This document shows positions 1 through 12,500 of a stretch of DNA of 64,000 nt, one piece after another (the stretch's first letter is position 1; every line of letters begins with the position of its first letter). The notes under the pieces are model-generated. The model was given only the letters and a program-made list of their open reading frames with translations. It did not search any database and was not told the DNA's origin. The position numbers were made by a program, and so were the translations under genes. Location of the stretch: the NCBI RefSeq assembly GCF_949628215.1, contig NC_134283.1, positions 25,832,975 to 25,896,974 of the forward strand, read 5' to 3'. This stretch comes from Phalacrocorax aristotelis (lineage: Eukaryota; Chordata; Aves; Suliformes; Phalacrocoracidae).

Positions 1-2205
1 CCATTCTTAGAGATGAACCACTGCTTATCAATCCTCTCTCCCTCTATACATACATACACATGCATTTATAAAAATTATTAATAAGAACAAGGAGAATCAG
101 TTGAACTAAACAATTTTATATGTTTTAAAGAGAATATGCTTATGGGATGAATTTTAAGTAAGACAGCCAACTCAAAGTATGTTTCAGTACAAATTACTGC
201 AACCATAGTTTAAAAGAGACAAGATATTTACAAGGTAATTCTTCGAGTTATTAGAAAGGCAATTATGAGGACAATATAAGTAGAGGTAAGTAGCTTCAGA
301 AACATTCAGAAGACAAACCCCCATACATTTTATGAAGTTATAGAATTAAAAGGGGAAAAGATGAACATTTAGTAGCTTAGGGTTTTGCTTAGGGAATACT
401 TCTTTTCCTCTTTCATACTCCACAAAGCATTTCAGATCCTTCAACACTTTAGCATGACATCTCTAGGTGTTCATGTAGCTAATAGACAAATGGCTTTCTA
501 GTTTGTTCAAAGTGAAGTTAAGCAAGCAGGAATTAACACAGAATAATGAACTCAATATTCATTTTTCATCTTTTTATTTACTCAAAGACAGTTCTCCTTT
601 TGCCTCCAACTGTGTTTTTCATTGTGGACAATCCTATTGTTATTATGTTTAGTATGATTGTCTCTGTCCTGTCAAATATTTTGGCACACAAGGAAGCAAT
701 ATTACCTAAAAAGCCTTGGAGCTGCCACTGGTTTGCCTGTTACAAAAGTCTGCAGACTGGCAAATAACTGCCACAGGGCACTTGCTTCCTTAAACTTTTT
801 AAATCTAAAAGGTTATCCATTCTCCCTTGCTCATCTGGAGAGACACGTCATTGCAGAACACTTACATGTTAAGGTAACACATTATTTTGTCACTTCTTCA
901 AGTGAGCTAGCTAACAGGAATAAGACAAATTTAAAAGGTAGACTGCAGAAAAGTATATTTCAGGTAGGTTACGAACAAAGATGGACGATCATTAAAGCCA
1001 CACATACAAAGAAATTCTATCAGAACTCAAATATTTCACTCAGGTGATAAAAATGTCACAGAAGAAACATGTATTTGAATTTCTATGTCTGAGAGTGATA
1101 CTTTTCACATTGACATCTGAACACATCAACCACACTAGTTAGCTGAAACTCATGACACTAAACCTGCAAAAGCAGGAAGGGACTGAACGTGAACATTAGA
1201 AGCTGAGGAAACAAAGAAATTATGGATCTGGTGTTCCAACACACTACAGAGTAATCGCTCCAACATTTTGCTTGAGCTGATGAGAGAATTATTTGTGAAA
1301 ATAAGAAACGTCTTTTATAGCATCTTCTACAGGGGGATTTATACTTCTTCTGTAGCTATCCCACATAAGTCTATTTGGAAGTCATTCTGGTTTATCCTAT
1401 ATTTTCCATAGAAACTCGTATGCTCAAATCCATGGTTAAGGTACTGCCATTTCTCAGAAAGTAAGACTGAAATCTTTGATTCTTGGAAGAGCAAAATCTT
1501 TGCTCTACTGGCCAGAGATTTTGTTTCTACTTCCTTAGGAGTAACTATTTTAAAACATTTTCATATCCCTCTCTCTATTAGTCAAATAATGTGGTCTTTT
1601 CTTATTTTTAAAAAAATTTAAGTTGCCTTTTGAAACTGAGTTCAGGGTTCAATCATAGCAAAATCGCTTCTTTAACTTTCCACTATGTATTTAACGCAGA
1701 CTTTTCTCTCTTCAGTTATTAAATTTTTTTTAAGTGAAGCTAATGCAGTTTTGTACAGTATTTGAAGAAATTGCTCTCCATGTTTTACAGACCTTTACTT
1801 CAACTATGAGGATGTTTTCTAGCAATACATAAATCAACAGTTTAGAGACTTCATTGCCAAAGAGTTGCTACCAGGCCCTACTACGCAAAACTTTCTAATG
1901 CGTAAGATATTAAGGTAGGAAAAAATTGTCATTTATCCCTCCTATTGCCTAATATAATTCATTATGTAAATCTGTACTGTATGACTATTGATTTCCAGAG
2001 ACAAGAACACAGAATCTTTTCTTACTCCTTTTCTTAAAACAAAAAGCATTTTTACTGATCTTCTGAGTGTTTTTGGCTACAGTCCACTCTAACTAACTGC
2101 TTCCACTAACCTGGAAGCAGTGAGACTCCAGAAGCCTTGTATGCTGCTGGTTGAGGAGTAAAATACTCCCTGAAACCAAAGAATTCACCACATTTCACTT
2201 ATGCA

Positions 2206-2221
2206 CTCTCTCTCTCTCTCT
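2206..2221. repeat. (CT)8 microsatellite
   Basis: Uninterrupted CT dinucleotides followed by GCAG. The arrangement resembles a splice acceptor, but no coding exon follows. Confidence 0.85.
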
Positions 2222-3529
2222 GCAGTTTTTGCTGTATTAATATTGTTGGGCTTTTAGCTACACCGCTGCTTGTTTTTCTAGATTTTTTGCAGGGAGGCTG
2301 TATGTGCGTGTGTTATTTCTGAGGCCTGAGGTACTGGGAGGAAGGGACATGGAGCCCTGGAAATGACTGCTGAAAATGCAAAGAACTTTGACTTAGCTAT
2401 TTAATTCTTTGTGCTGAGGTGAATGGGCTGGCACTCTTTTAAAATTATTTTTGGGCAGGTGTGCAGCCTCTTCAGCAATTTTCTTCAATCAAACATATTT
2501 CCATACTTTAATCTTTGTGTAAGAAAGCTTATGTTGAACAAATTGTCGCTATTAGTGTTTGTATTCCCCACAGTCAGAGCACCCACACTATCTAGTTCAT
2601 TACTGAAAATTGCTTTAGAATGCCTTCAGTATGAAAGGTGTTATTATAGTATCAAATCCTACTCTAGTCTGTGTTTCAGATTCTTGATTGAAAAAGTATT
2701 TTGGGCTAACGGGTTCTCTATTAACATCTCACTTATATACTTTACCCTCAATAATTCTAAATAATTTGTTACAGCTAAGGAAGGCTAAGGCTGCTTAGAA
2801 TAATAGTCTGCTATTACTGCTTCAAATGAGATATTTATTGTAACACTGGATTCAGTATTATAAGATATTATATTCAATCAACTACTGCCAGGGATAGAAG
2901 CTCCTAAATTTCTGTGTTGAATGGATCTGTATGACTGGGGCTAGCATCATACAGTGGTATCATAGTATATGTTCTTTGAACATAAAAGTGAACAGCAGAT
3001 TGAGATTTTTTTTCATTCATAGCAGAATGAAATAAAATTTTGGTTACACTAAGTTGCCATCAAATAATGCACACACAGATTGTCTTTGCAGTAAGTATTA
3101 TATATCCTTACAGTTACATGAGTATGGATAGAACTAGGGTCTCTTGTTTTTACTTCTGGGAATCCAGTCAGATGCACAGCCTTAGCATAGGTGTCTCCAG
3201 AGAGGCAACCATGAAGACGTGCCTGAAAGAAATTAAAAGTAGTTCTGGACATAGAAAACCAAGGCCTTTTTGTGCATCAGTTTGCTTGGTTTAGCATCAC
3301 TTACAGTGGACTAGAAACAGTTAAGTACTCTGAAGGAAGTAGTGCCAGAGACTGCATTTGTTGTGTCCCTTGTCAAAAAACAAACTCTAAAAGCACTCAT
3401 AAAAGATCAAGACTATTTTTGGTTAAGTGAGCAGAGGCCTAATTTAACTGCCTGAGGTCAGTTTTAGAAACTCTGAAACCCTGAATACCTCTGCATCCCA
3501 ACCCTACAGATGAATTTAGGCCCATAGGC

Positions 3530-3957
3530 CTTCAAAACCAGGCTGCTAGAAGAGGCTGTGTGGGGAAGAGCTGTGGCAAGCCTCCTGGCACCGTTGCCCC
3601 AGCCTGTGGAGCGATGTTTACCTCAGGCCCTCAGCCCCAGCCTATGCAATGGTGTCCCCACGCCTGCAGTGGCCTTGTGCCCTCATCACAGGCCCGTTTG
3701 GTTGCTGCTGCTGCTGGCTTCCCTGTCCCTGCCAGCTGTGGATGGTTTGAAGCCAGTGTGTGAGGAGCCCTTGGTGGCCATTTCACCCAGCTGTCCTGCC
3801 CCACAGCAGTCCCTTTTGCTGCCCTGCAGGGTTTCACTTGCCTGCTCTCCCACCCTCGCTTCCCTGCCAGGCAGTGGGAGCAGCAGGCCTGTGCAGGCCA
3901 GCGCAAGGTCTGTGTCCTGTTGCAGGGCCAGATTCATGGGCCATGCCCCACCATAAA
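3530..3957. other. GC-rich block in AT-rich DNA, origin unknown
   Basis: About 430 bp rich in CTG, CCC and CAG words, with sharp changes to AT-rich DNA on both sides. CpG is rare (I count only about six), so it is not a CpG island. Overlapping open frames of 67-132 codons exist on both strands, as expected where GC-rich codons avoid stops. None resembles a protein I know: the compositions are just Pro, Leu, Ala and Ser. It could be an insertion such as a solo LTR (TGTGTGG at 3557 would fit a 5' edge) or a GC-drifted fragment. No target duplication was found. Confidence 0.45.
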
Positions 3958-5040
3958 GTACCTCCTGCTTATAAAAAGTATCCCCAATGTCTCAGGCTTC
4001 AGAAGATCTCCCTTCATCGACAAGACAAAGCCTTTTATTTCCAAGTGAGACCAAATTGCCAGTATACCCCAGGCACTGGGAAGTAGCTCACAGAATTGTT
4101 TTTCTCTGCATGGGTGTAGCTGTAAGAAAATACCTCACTTACATTTAGGATTAGATCTTCTCTGTAAACAGAAAGGCCCAGATTCTGGAATACAGAGGTA
4201 TAAAAACACTAAATCTCCTTCAGGAGGGTTTAATGTTCAATACAGCAGTAAGCAAGATGAGAAAAAGACAGCTTCAGAAGTGATCTAAGAAATTAGGTCA
4301 GACTTAGTTACCATCAGGGTATGCCAATCCCTTAAGCAACTTAAATTTGCATGTAAACTGATTTTTCAAAATACTTTCCTGATCTGCTTACACACAGGAA
4401 AGTTTCTTTCTAATTTTCATACAGTTGATTTCCAAATCAAATCAAAAGTTGATTTTAAAAATCAAAGATGTGAATTTTAAAGGAGATTCCTTTCCATCTT
4501 AAATAACAAGTCCCAGATCACCAAAGAAAAGAATTACCAAACCTGCAGGCAAGTGTGCAGGCATGGCTGATACCGGAAACTGTAGGGATGGTCAATAGCA
4601 GGAAGGTTGTGGGATTGCATCTGCACAGGTAAATGTCAGATACCTCAGGAGCAGGTCTAGAGAAAGGAAAAATTAGACATGCATTTAGCCTTGTAACATA
4701 ACTTGGTTCAATAATCTTAGAAAATAATACAATTAGTAGGAATTTATGAGAGACATTTTCATTAGCATCTGAAAAATATAACACTGAAGCCTGAAAATCT
4801 GTACTAATTTATGGCAGTTCATAATATTCCAAAATCAATCCTTACAAATCTTGGATGATATTTACATTTTCAGAAGACTTGTTTAATTAATTACTCATTT
4901 TAAACATTTCACAGCCTCTGGAGAACTGTGCAGAATATTTTTCCCTGCATATTTATGGTGAGGAGATCAATTTGTTTCAGAATTTACTGAGTAGTTTACA
5001 GAAAAGTGGGAGAAAGAAGCTAAGAGACAAGTTTTTAATT

Positions 5041-5061
5041 TAATAATAATAATAATAATAA
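5041..5061. repeat. (TAA)7 microsatellite
   Basis: Seven uninterrupted TAA units. Confidence 0.9.
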
Positions 5062-8000
5062 AAGATATCCATGAAAGTCATAGCCTTCAGTCAAGTACAA
5101 ACAATAATATCAATTAGGGTACAGTCAGAAATGGAATGCTGATTTTAAAAAAGTGCAGAATAACTATTCTGTCACTTATGTATCCTCCATAAATAAAAAG
5201 TTTGAAATCGTGATTTCCACCAGTGATAGCCAAGTAACTCTAGGCTATAATGTTTCTTTTATAAAACTACAGAGCAAAATATTTTCAACACTGAAGAAAG
5301 TGGAAAAAAAAACCTAACAAAATTTTTTTACAAACTCAGCCTCAGTTTTGATGACCTTGCTTTAAGCACCTCACAGACTTTGAAATGGAGAACACTACTT
5401 AAAAGGAATAACAAATAAGCTGAGTCCTGTTGAGGTTCGAAGTTTAAAAATGCATATCTTTCAATACAAGATGAAATATAGAGTTTACTTGGGTTTGCAT
5501 TATATTGCCACTCATTCACTATAATATTAATATTTTCTAGCAAAGAACTTCACTACAATAAATTTTTCTATGGATTTGAATCAGAAGCAAGCAAAATGTG
5601 TTTAAACCATAATACAAACCAATCAGATCTACTTTATCTCTCATTTTCAAATGTTAAGAAATTTTTCTCCTCTCCGTAACTCCCTAAGTACAGCAAAGCA
5701 GCTAAAAGCCCAATCACTCATCCTCCCCGAACAGACACTGTATCCCTGAGTGTTAACCAACACCTGTGCCCTGTCTTGCATTGAGTTTGTGCTGAGTCTG
5801 GGTTCCATTTTGGTCTGAATTAAAATCCAGTGTAGCCCAGTACTGAAGAAATCGAGGCCAGTTGCTCATTGTGCATCCTACATATTAAATACAGTCAAAG
5901 GCAGGACCAAAGGAATCAGGGTTACTGCTGTGAGAAAGCGGGGGAGGAACTAACAGTGAAATGTGGAGATGGAGAAGGAAGTGCTGTAACCTGAAGCCAG
6001 AAGGAAAGGAGGAAAGTAACATAGTGCATAAGCAACCAAGGAGAATATAATCAAATACTAAGAAGAAAAGACAAATTGGTGGGCTGACCAGACCACAACT
6101 TGAACAATGAGTCTACAAAGGAGTCAAGAAGCCTGAAAAACAGAGCACATACATAAGTAGGTAGGTAAAGAAAACTAAGTAAGACAAGCTGAGGTAGAGA
6201 AGATATTCACCTAGCATTGGAATATATAGGACAAAACACACAGGAAGGGCTTAAGCTTGGCAAGGGTGAGCAGAAAACTCTTTGGCTGTAAGAGGAAACT
6301 CTTCTTTGGAGTCTACATGACAGCTAAGATTCCTGACACAGTTCTGACAGCTAGGATATGAAAAAGCCATCAGCCATACTGCTGCTTCATTACATTTAGT
6401 GCTAATGAGCACCAGTCATAGCCATTACTGCTGTCCATAACGCAAGTTCGTGTCGGACATCTATTGGGTAAATTTAGTGGGTTCCCTACATGCTAATCTT
6501 ATAAGATAAAGTTCATAAATTTTTATAGTTTCAGTGAAAGTTCTGCGTGTACAAGTGTATATGTAATTTTAGTAAATGCCTTGTTTCCATCTTCAACAAT
6601 ATAAGTTATCAGAAATAAAGTGAAAGGCAACATGCTTGAATACATGCTTTTGAATTGTTGCATAGGATTGACTAAAAAGCCTGCCATTTTGTGCTGAAAC
6701 TTAATGGAGGGCCTATGTAAAACTGCAGAAATGGAAGCACTGTATTTAATTCCTTACTAAAACATCTATTTGAAATGTCAAATGAGAAAGACGTGTCCAC
6801 ATTGGGGCAGATAGGACTCGTTAATCTTGCAGACAACCACGCAAATGAGCTACAACAGTCTGCCACCAATTTCCTGTTCATCCATAAAGTTATCCCTGTG
6901 CCAGTGGACCCTCAGGGCTAAGGCTACAGCTGATGAAATCACTTTGCTATGGAACTTGCCTCCTAGTTCACACTAGGAACACACCTGGGTAGCCTGGGAT
7001 AGACCCTACATTTTAGAATGCAGTCAAAAGTCAAGTTTCTTGTTTCTGGCCTTGCAGCTTTTGCCATTCTTGCTTGCTTTTGTGATGCCATCTTACATTT
7101 TTTATAAGAGAGAAAAGACTGCAATTCCCTTGTACTGACAGGCAGCCCAGTATCACATACCACAAGAGTAAAGGGGGTAGCTAAGTAGCCTGCATGCAAA
7201 CTAAGTTCAGGGTTATTGTGAAACAATAAGAACACAAGAAATTGCGTAAGATCTATTTCAGGTTAATCACATACTTGTAAACAGCCTTTCAAAACCAGAG
7301 CATATTAATTTTTCTCACTTATTGAGTGATCTCTAATCTCCTAAAACTTCAAAACCATTTGAAGTGTATCACGGAGTGTTTCATCCTAATCTGTATTAGT
7401 CTTGTGGTTCACATATATGCTGAGGGCATTAGGAACAAAACTGTTATCAAATATCAATATCAATATGGTTTGAGTCAATTGTGAAAAGTGAACAGCTGAA
7501 GATTACACTGTGCAAAAGGGAGCTGGGCAGCAATTATATTGCTACAGACTTTTGAGATTTCAGAATATTCCCACTGTATATTGCAACAAACTATAGAACT
7601 CACAAAGCATTTCATGACAAAGGAAAGAGAGGAGGGAAAAAGACCAAAACTGCATTTGTACCTACTATTTGGATGTTCACTTAGGCTGTGGGGAACCTGC
7701 ATTTTGGTTTTCAGTCTGCTATACTGAGATCACGAACTTTGAAGACAGTTGTCCTTTCATAGGCATTGCAATGACTGTGGGTAGGGAAATTCTTTGTTTT
7801 GCTCAGAATAAGTTTGTTTGCTAATCAGAAATTACCTTCAGGTCAGGAAAAGGGATCTTTGCAAAATAAATGGTGTATTTCAGAAGAAAGTTTCAGTTTT
7901 TATAAACTTACTTTTCTTAATGAAAAAATACACCATCAGAAAATCCTATTCACTTCTAGGAAAAATTCTTCATTCTTCTCTTTCAGCTGCAACTTTTGTC

Positions 8001-8156
8001 ACTATAATTAAATTATTTGTTTCACAAGATAAAGCTGTTCTAGAAACTAGTATTGTCTTTGCATTTCCATTAATTAGAATAATAGAATGACTTGGGTTGG
8101 AAGGGACCTTTAGAGGTCATCTAGTCCAACCCCTCTGCAGTGAGCAGGGACATCTT

Positions 8157-8746
8157 CAACTACATCAGGTTGCTCAGAGCCCTGTCCAGCCTGACCTTGA
8201 ACGTTTCTAGGGATGGGGCATCTGCCACCTCTCTGGGCAACCTGTGCCAGTGTTTCACCACCCTCATTGTAAAAAATTCTTTCCTTATATCCAGTCTAAA
8301 TCTACCCTTCTTTAGTTTGAAACCATTACCGCTTGTCCTGTCACAACAGGCCTTGCTAAAGAGGTTGCCCCCATCTTTCCTATAGTCCCCCTTTAAGTAC
8401 TTGGAGGCCACAAAAAGGTCTCCCCACAGCTTTCTCTTCTTCAGGCTGAACAACCCCAACTCTTTCAAACTGTCTTCATAGGAGAGGTGCTCCAGCTCTC
8501 TGATCATTTTTGTGGCCTCCTCTGGACCTGCTCCAACAGGTCCATGTCCTTTCTGTGCTGAGGACTCCAGAGCTGGACACAGCACTGCAGGTGGGGTCTC
8601 ACCAGAGCAGAGCAGAGGGGCAGAATCACCTCCCCCAACCTGCTGGCCACGCTTCTTTTGATGCAGCTCAGGATATGGTTGGCCTTCTGGGCTGCAAGCG
8701 CACACTGTAGGGTCATGTCCAGCTTTTCATCCGCCAGTAGCCCCAA
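8157..8746 (-). pseudogene. CR1 ORF2 fragment: C-terminal region, frameshifted
   Basis: Continuing from the reverse transcriptase fragment after a gap of about 54 bp. One frame (8746-8504) has [21 protein letters not shown] and [28 protein letters not shown]. Near 8510-8520 the coding moves to another frame ([30 protein letters not shown] onward). This ends HWHRLPREVADAPSLETFKVRLDRALSNLM followed by a stop and a short 3' UTR. These are the conserved C-terminal motifs of CR1 ORF2. At least two frameshifts lie between here and the catalytic domain. Confidence 0.93.
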
Positions 8747-8800
8747 GTCCTTCTCCGCAGGGCTGCTCTCAATCCCTTCATCTCCCAGCCCATATTTGTA

Positions 8801-9470
8801 TCAGGGGTTGCCCTGACTGAGGTGCAGGACCTCGTACTTGGCCTTGTCGAACCTCATGAGGTTCTCACAGGCCCACCTCTCCAGCTTGTCCAGGTCTCTC
8901 TGGATGACATCCCATCCTTCTGGTGTGTCAACTGCACTGCTCAGTTTGGTGTCATCTGCAAACTTGCTGAAGGTGCTCTTGATCCCACTGTCTATGTCAC
9001 TGATGAAGATATTAAACAGTACAGGTCCCAGTATGGACCCCTGAGAGACACCATTCATTACTGGTCTCCATGTGGACATTGAGCCATGAGCCTGGATGCA
9101 ACCATCCAGACAGTTCCTTATCCACTGAACAGTCCACTCATCAAATCCATATCTCTCCAGTTTAGAGAGAAGGATGCTGTGGGGGACCATGTCAAAGGCC
9201 TTACAGAAGTCCAGATAGATGACATCCATAGCTCTTCCCTTGTCCACTGATGTAGTCACTCCATCATAGAAGGCCACTATGTTGGTCAGGCAGGACTTGC
9301 CCTTGGTGAAACAATGCTGGCTGCCTCGGATCACCTCCCTGTCCTCCATTTTGCCATAGCATAGGTTCTAGGAAGATCTGTTCCGTGATCTTCCCAGGTA
9401 CAGTAGGGGGACAGTAGTTCCCCGGGTGCTCCTTTCTACCCTTTTTAAAGATGGGCACAATGTTTCCCTT
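8801..9470 (-). pseudogene. CR1 ORF2 fragment: reverse transcriptase domain, frameshifted
   Basis: From 9458 down, one frame reads [14 protein letters not shown], the conserved opening of the CR1 reverse transcriptase. The coding register then shifts near 9350 into a 182-codon frame (9349-8801). This frame has motif A ([11 protein letters not shown], Asp at residue 47), [12 protein letters not shown], and the catalytic FADD at residues 130-133. The catalytic residues survive, but the domain is split across frames and stops after the residues LHLSQGNP. The region around residues 84-88 is shorter than I expect for the family. It is a dead copy of an enzyme that would copy CR1 RNA at the target site. 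Confidence 0.93.
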
Positions 9471-9520
9471 CTTCCAGTCCCCAGGGACTTCACCTGACTG
9501 CCATGACTTTTCAAATTATT

Positions 9521-12500
9521 CTGATTGCATGTTGTCTTGAAAACACAGTACTTAAATTGCAGCATTTACTTTTTTCTACTGTTTATTTTGAAGTAATAGA
9601 TTTTCTCTGTACAGATACCTACGAACCTTTTAATAAGTAATTAAAATATTTGGTTATTAAATGGAACTTTTTCGTTCTCAATCCAATTTAGAATTCAGCA
9701 TTTGCTCATTTCTCTGATTTGGTGTTCAGGACCACTTTGCTCTATTCTGACACATTGTTTATTTTAAGGCTCATCCTGAAAAAAGAGGTTTCTGCAACTA
9801 TTTCTTTCAAGTATGCATAAAACAGAATTTCTACAAACATAACCTATATTTTAATATTTGCTGCCTTCTGACTGTGAATTCAAAATTCACAGTTCTCATG
9901 ATCAAACACAAGCAATCCATTTGGCAAGGTATGATATGACATCTGACCTACCACACACCTCAAGCTGGAATAGCAACAGATGTAAAAACATGGACAAGTG
10001 TATACAATTATAGACATCTCTTAATATCTTGAGTTGCTAACCTTGCAAGAATCAATTGCGTCAAAAGCATGGACTTCAATGAGAGTAACTCTCATGGTTT
10101 CAAGTGGTACAGACCAAGTGATATTCACTCCATCCCTCTGCTGTAGAGGTTTGCTCCCTGCAAAGTGAGAAGGACAGAGCATGTGCCCACCCCTCAGCTT
10201 TTGAATTTAAACACACATTTACCTGAAAATTTAATTAAAGGTCCAGAATTTAGCTAGAAATGGTTGAAGCATTGTTGAATTTTACTGACTCTGTTAAGAC
10301 AAAAGTCACTTCTGACATAACGGGTAATAACATAGAATATAGGAACTTTTTGTTGTTGTTTTATGTATTTGTGTTTATGAAAGATGAATATTTGACTCTT
10401 TTAAAAGAAGCTAATTTTTTTAAATCCTCATGTTATTCTATAAGCTGAGGTCAAAGTATGCACAATGTCTGTCTTACGTATTTTATTTCACAAAGCAATA
10501 TTTGCATCAAACTCTGAGCAGGGAACAAAAGCCTAGTAGCCACTGTTGAAGCTCTCTAGAAGTGGTGTGGTACCAGGCCAAAAAACAGGCAGTTGTCCTG
10601 CTCAGAAGAATGCAAGATACATCACTGTTAATAAAGAACTAAAGAACGTAATGGAAAATGAAGAAAATTGAATAGGGTTGTTAGCTTTGTGCACTGGAAT
10701 AACTGCAGAAATGTAAGGAGGACACGGTCACATAATCCCTTTGTTCGGGTAAGGATATTGTCTGCCTGTCTGTATTGTCTGTCCTGGGCTATTTCTTGAA
10801 GTTTTCTTCCTCTTGTTTAGTACTTTAGAACTTGGATCTCCCATGTCAGTCACTGAAAAGCAAGTTGTAGAAATAAATTGAGGGCTTTACTTGAGTTGTC
10901 TGAATCTGGTGACTTTCCTTGTTCTAAACACTTCTGAACTTAGAACTTAATTTTATTCCACATTTTCTTCTTTCTCCCAGTGAAAAGTGGCAGGTATTGA
11001 AGCACTCAAGAAGTCATCATTTTCTAGCCTTCTGAGGACATAAGGTCTCATTGCTAGGACAAGTGAAACCAAGACTTATCAACCAGGATGGTATGTAAAC
11101 AGATTTCTTTCCTTGATCCCCTGTTGCTCATAGGATATTTACACAAATATATTTGATTTGCAGAGAAAGGCTTAGAGAAACTTGTATACAAATAGTACCT
11201 ATATTTGCTCCCTGTGTGTTAAATGCTGGATAACTCTGCTTTTATCAGTTATTTCTTGAACTACTACTGAGTAAGTAATATGGTAGTGCAGATGCCTCTA
11301 ATACTGTTAAAAAGCCTTTTTTTTCCTGGCTTCATATTTTGTCACATTTCAAAGAGCAACTGGGAGAGCATGGCAGTGGTGTCTCCTAATATACAAATGT
11401 TTGCTTCGTGGCTCATAATAATAGGGAAAAGATCTAAAAATCTCTTTCCTATGTAAAACCAAGTCAACTGAAGTAATCCACTTTTGTAACTAAAAATTAT
11501 CCCCCCCCCAAGTCCCCCCTGCAATTCCACACAATTTGCTTTTTAAAAACTGGTATTTATATAATTTTCTTTAGAAAATTCAACATACTGGTAAATTGAG
11601 GCACATGGGAGGAGAGGAGGACACATACTTTCATTCTGGCAAGGTAAATTGAAACTTCTTGGCATCATCATTTACTATTTCTTGAGGAAAAAACCTTTTT
11701 TTTTTCTTTTTTAGTTTACCAAAATTATGAAAATCTGTAAATGGTTGTGAAGAAAATTACTTACACCAATTAAAATATTAGTGAGGTAAGATTGCCTAGA
11801 TATAACAGCAGAGATAACATTATTCAGGTAACTTTCTACACTTATTCTTTTAGAATGTAAGCACAACTTCAAATATTCAAACTATTATCTGATGTTGATA
11901 TGTGAAGCCTGCTATACTCTCTTTCTAGACTTTTTTTTCAGCCTTTCAGATATTTGCAAGTTACTCTCCACTTTAACAAAAACAATTTTGTACAGTTGAT
12001 TTCAGTAATTGTCTTTTTTGAAAATAGTTGTTTGCTAAATAATATACGTGGCAGAATTTTCTCTCCACTATTCTAATAAAGATTAGAGGGAAATAGAGCT
12101 TCCTGTGATTAAATTTGCTTGTAAGAGGATAATATATTTTAAATCAGCAGCAATAATGGTCCATTACAATTAAAAGACAAGAATTAAATGACCACTTTAC
12201 GACAAAACATTTCATACCATGAAAAGAAATCTCATTAAGAGGTATAATTTTTTTTAAAAAAAGAGTACAGCTGCATATGCCAAAGGTTTTGCATGATTTT
12301 GAAGTCAATATATAAAAGAAATTACAAAAATGGACTTTCATGCCAAGTCATACATACATTTCAAGGGATGTGCTGTCATGTATTAACATAATTTGTATTA
12401 ATTCCTATTATCAAATATAAATTTAATGTCAATAATCAGTTAAGTCTTATGTTAATATTTGAACTCAATCCCTGTGCCTTAAAACACTCTTTATTAAAAA

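Larger units (their letters stand above)
1..8077. other. Intergenic, no gene recognised
   Basis: AT-rich non-coding sequence apart from the GC-rich block at 3.53-3.96 kb. A (CT)8 microsatellite lies at 2206-2221 and a (TAA)7 run at 5041-5061. Open frames here are at most about 130 codons, begin at arbitrary points and show no protein family features. I see no RNA gene. By comparison with mammals, the DNA downstream of GABRB2 is a gene-poor stretch towards ATP10B. Confidence 0.7.
8078..9520 (-). mobile_element. CR1 LINE, 5'-truncated, decayed
   Basis: A non-LTR retrotransposon of the CR1 family in minus orientation. The 3' end lies at about 8078-8095, where the minus strand ends in a CATTCTATTATTC-like tail related to the family's ATTCTATG repeat. 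It is preceded by the family's hallmark motif TTGGACTAGATGACC. Going 5', it contains the end of ORF2, the reverse transcriptase region, and a conserved upstream block ending near 9520 in ordinary AT-rich DNA. About 1.4 kb of a roughly 4.5 kb element remains, the 5' truncation usual for CR1. Frameshifts and internal stops make it inactive. Confidence 0.95.

Noticed and set aside
2206-2226. A pyrimidine tract followed by GCAG, resembling a splice acceptor
   Set aside because: The sequence that follows has no sustained coding frame and no partner exon. It is a CT microsatellite.
3558-4086. Overlapping open frames of 67-132 codons on both strands
   Set aside because: They are a by-product of the GC-rich block: low-complexity Pro/Leu/Ala/Ser composition, several frames open at once, no family match.
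8510-9082. Plus-strand open frames within the CR1
   Set aside because: These are reverse-strand shadows of the CR1 ORF2 coding sequence.
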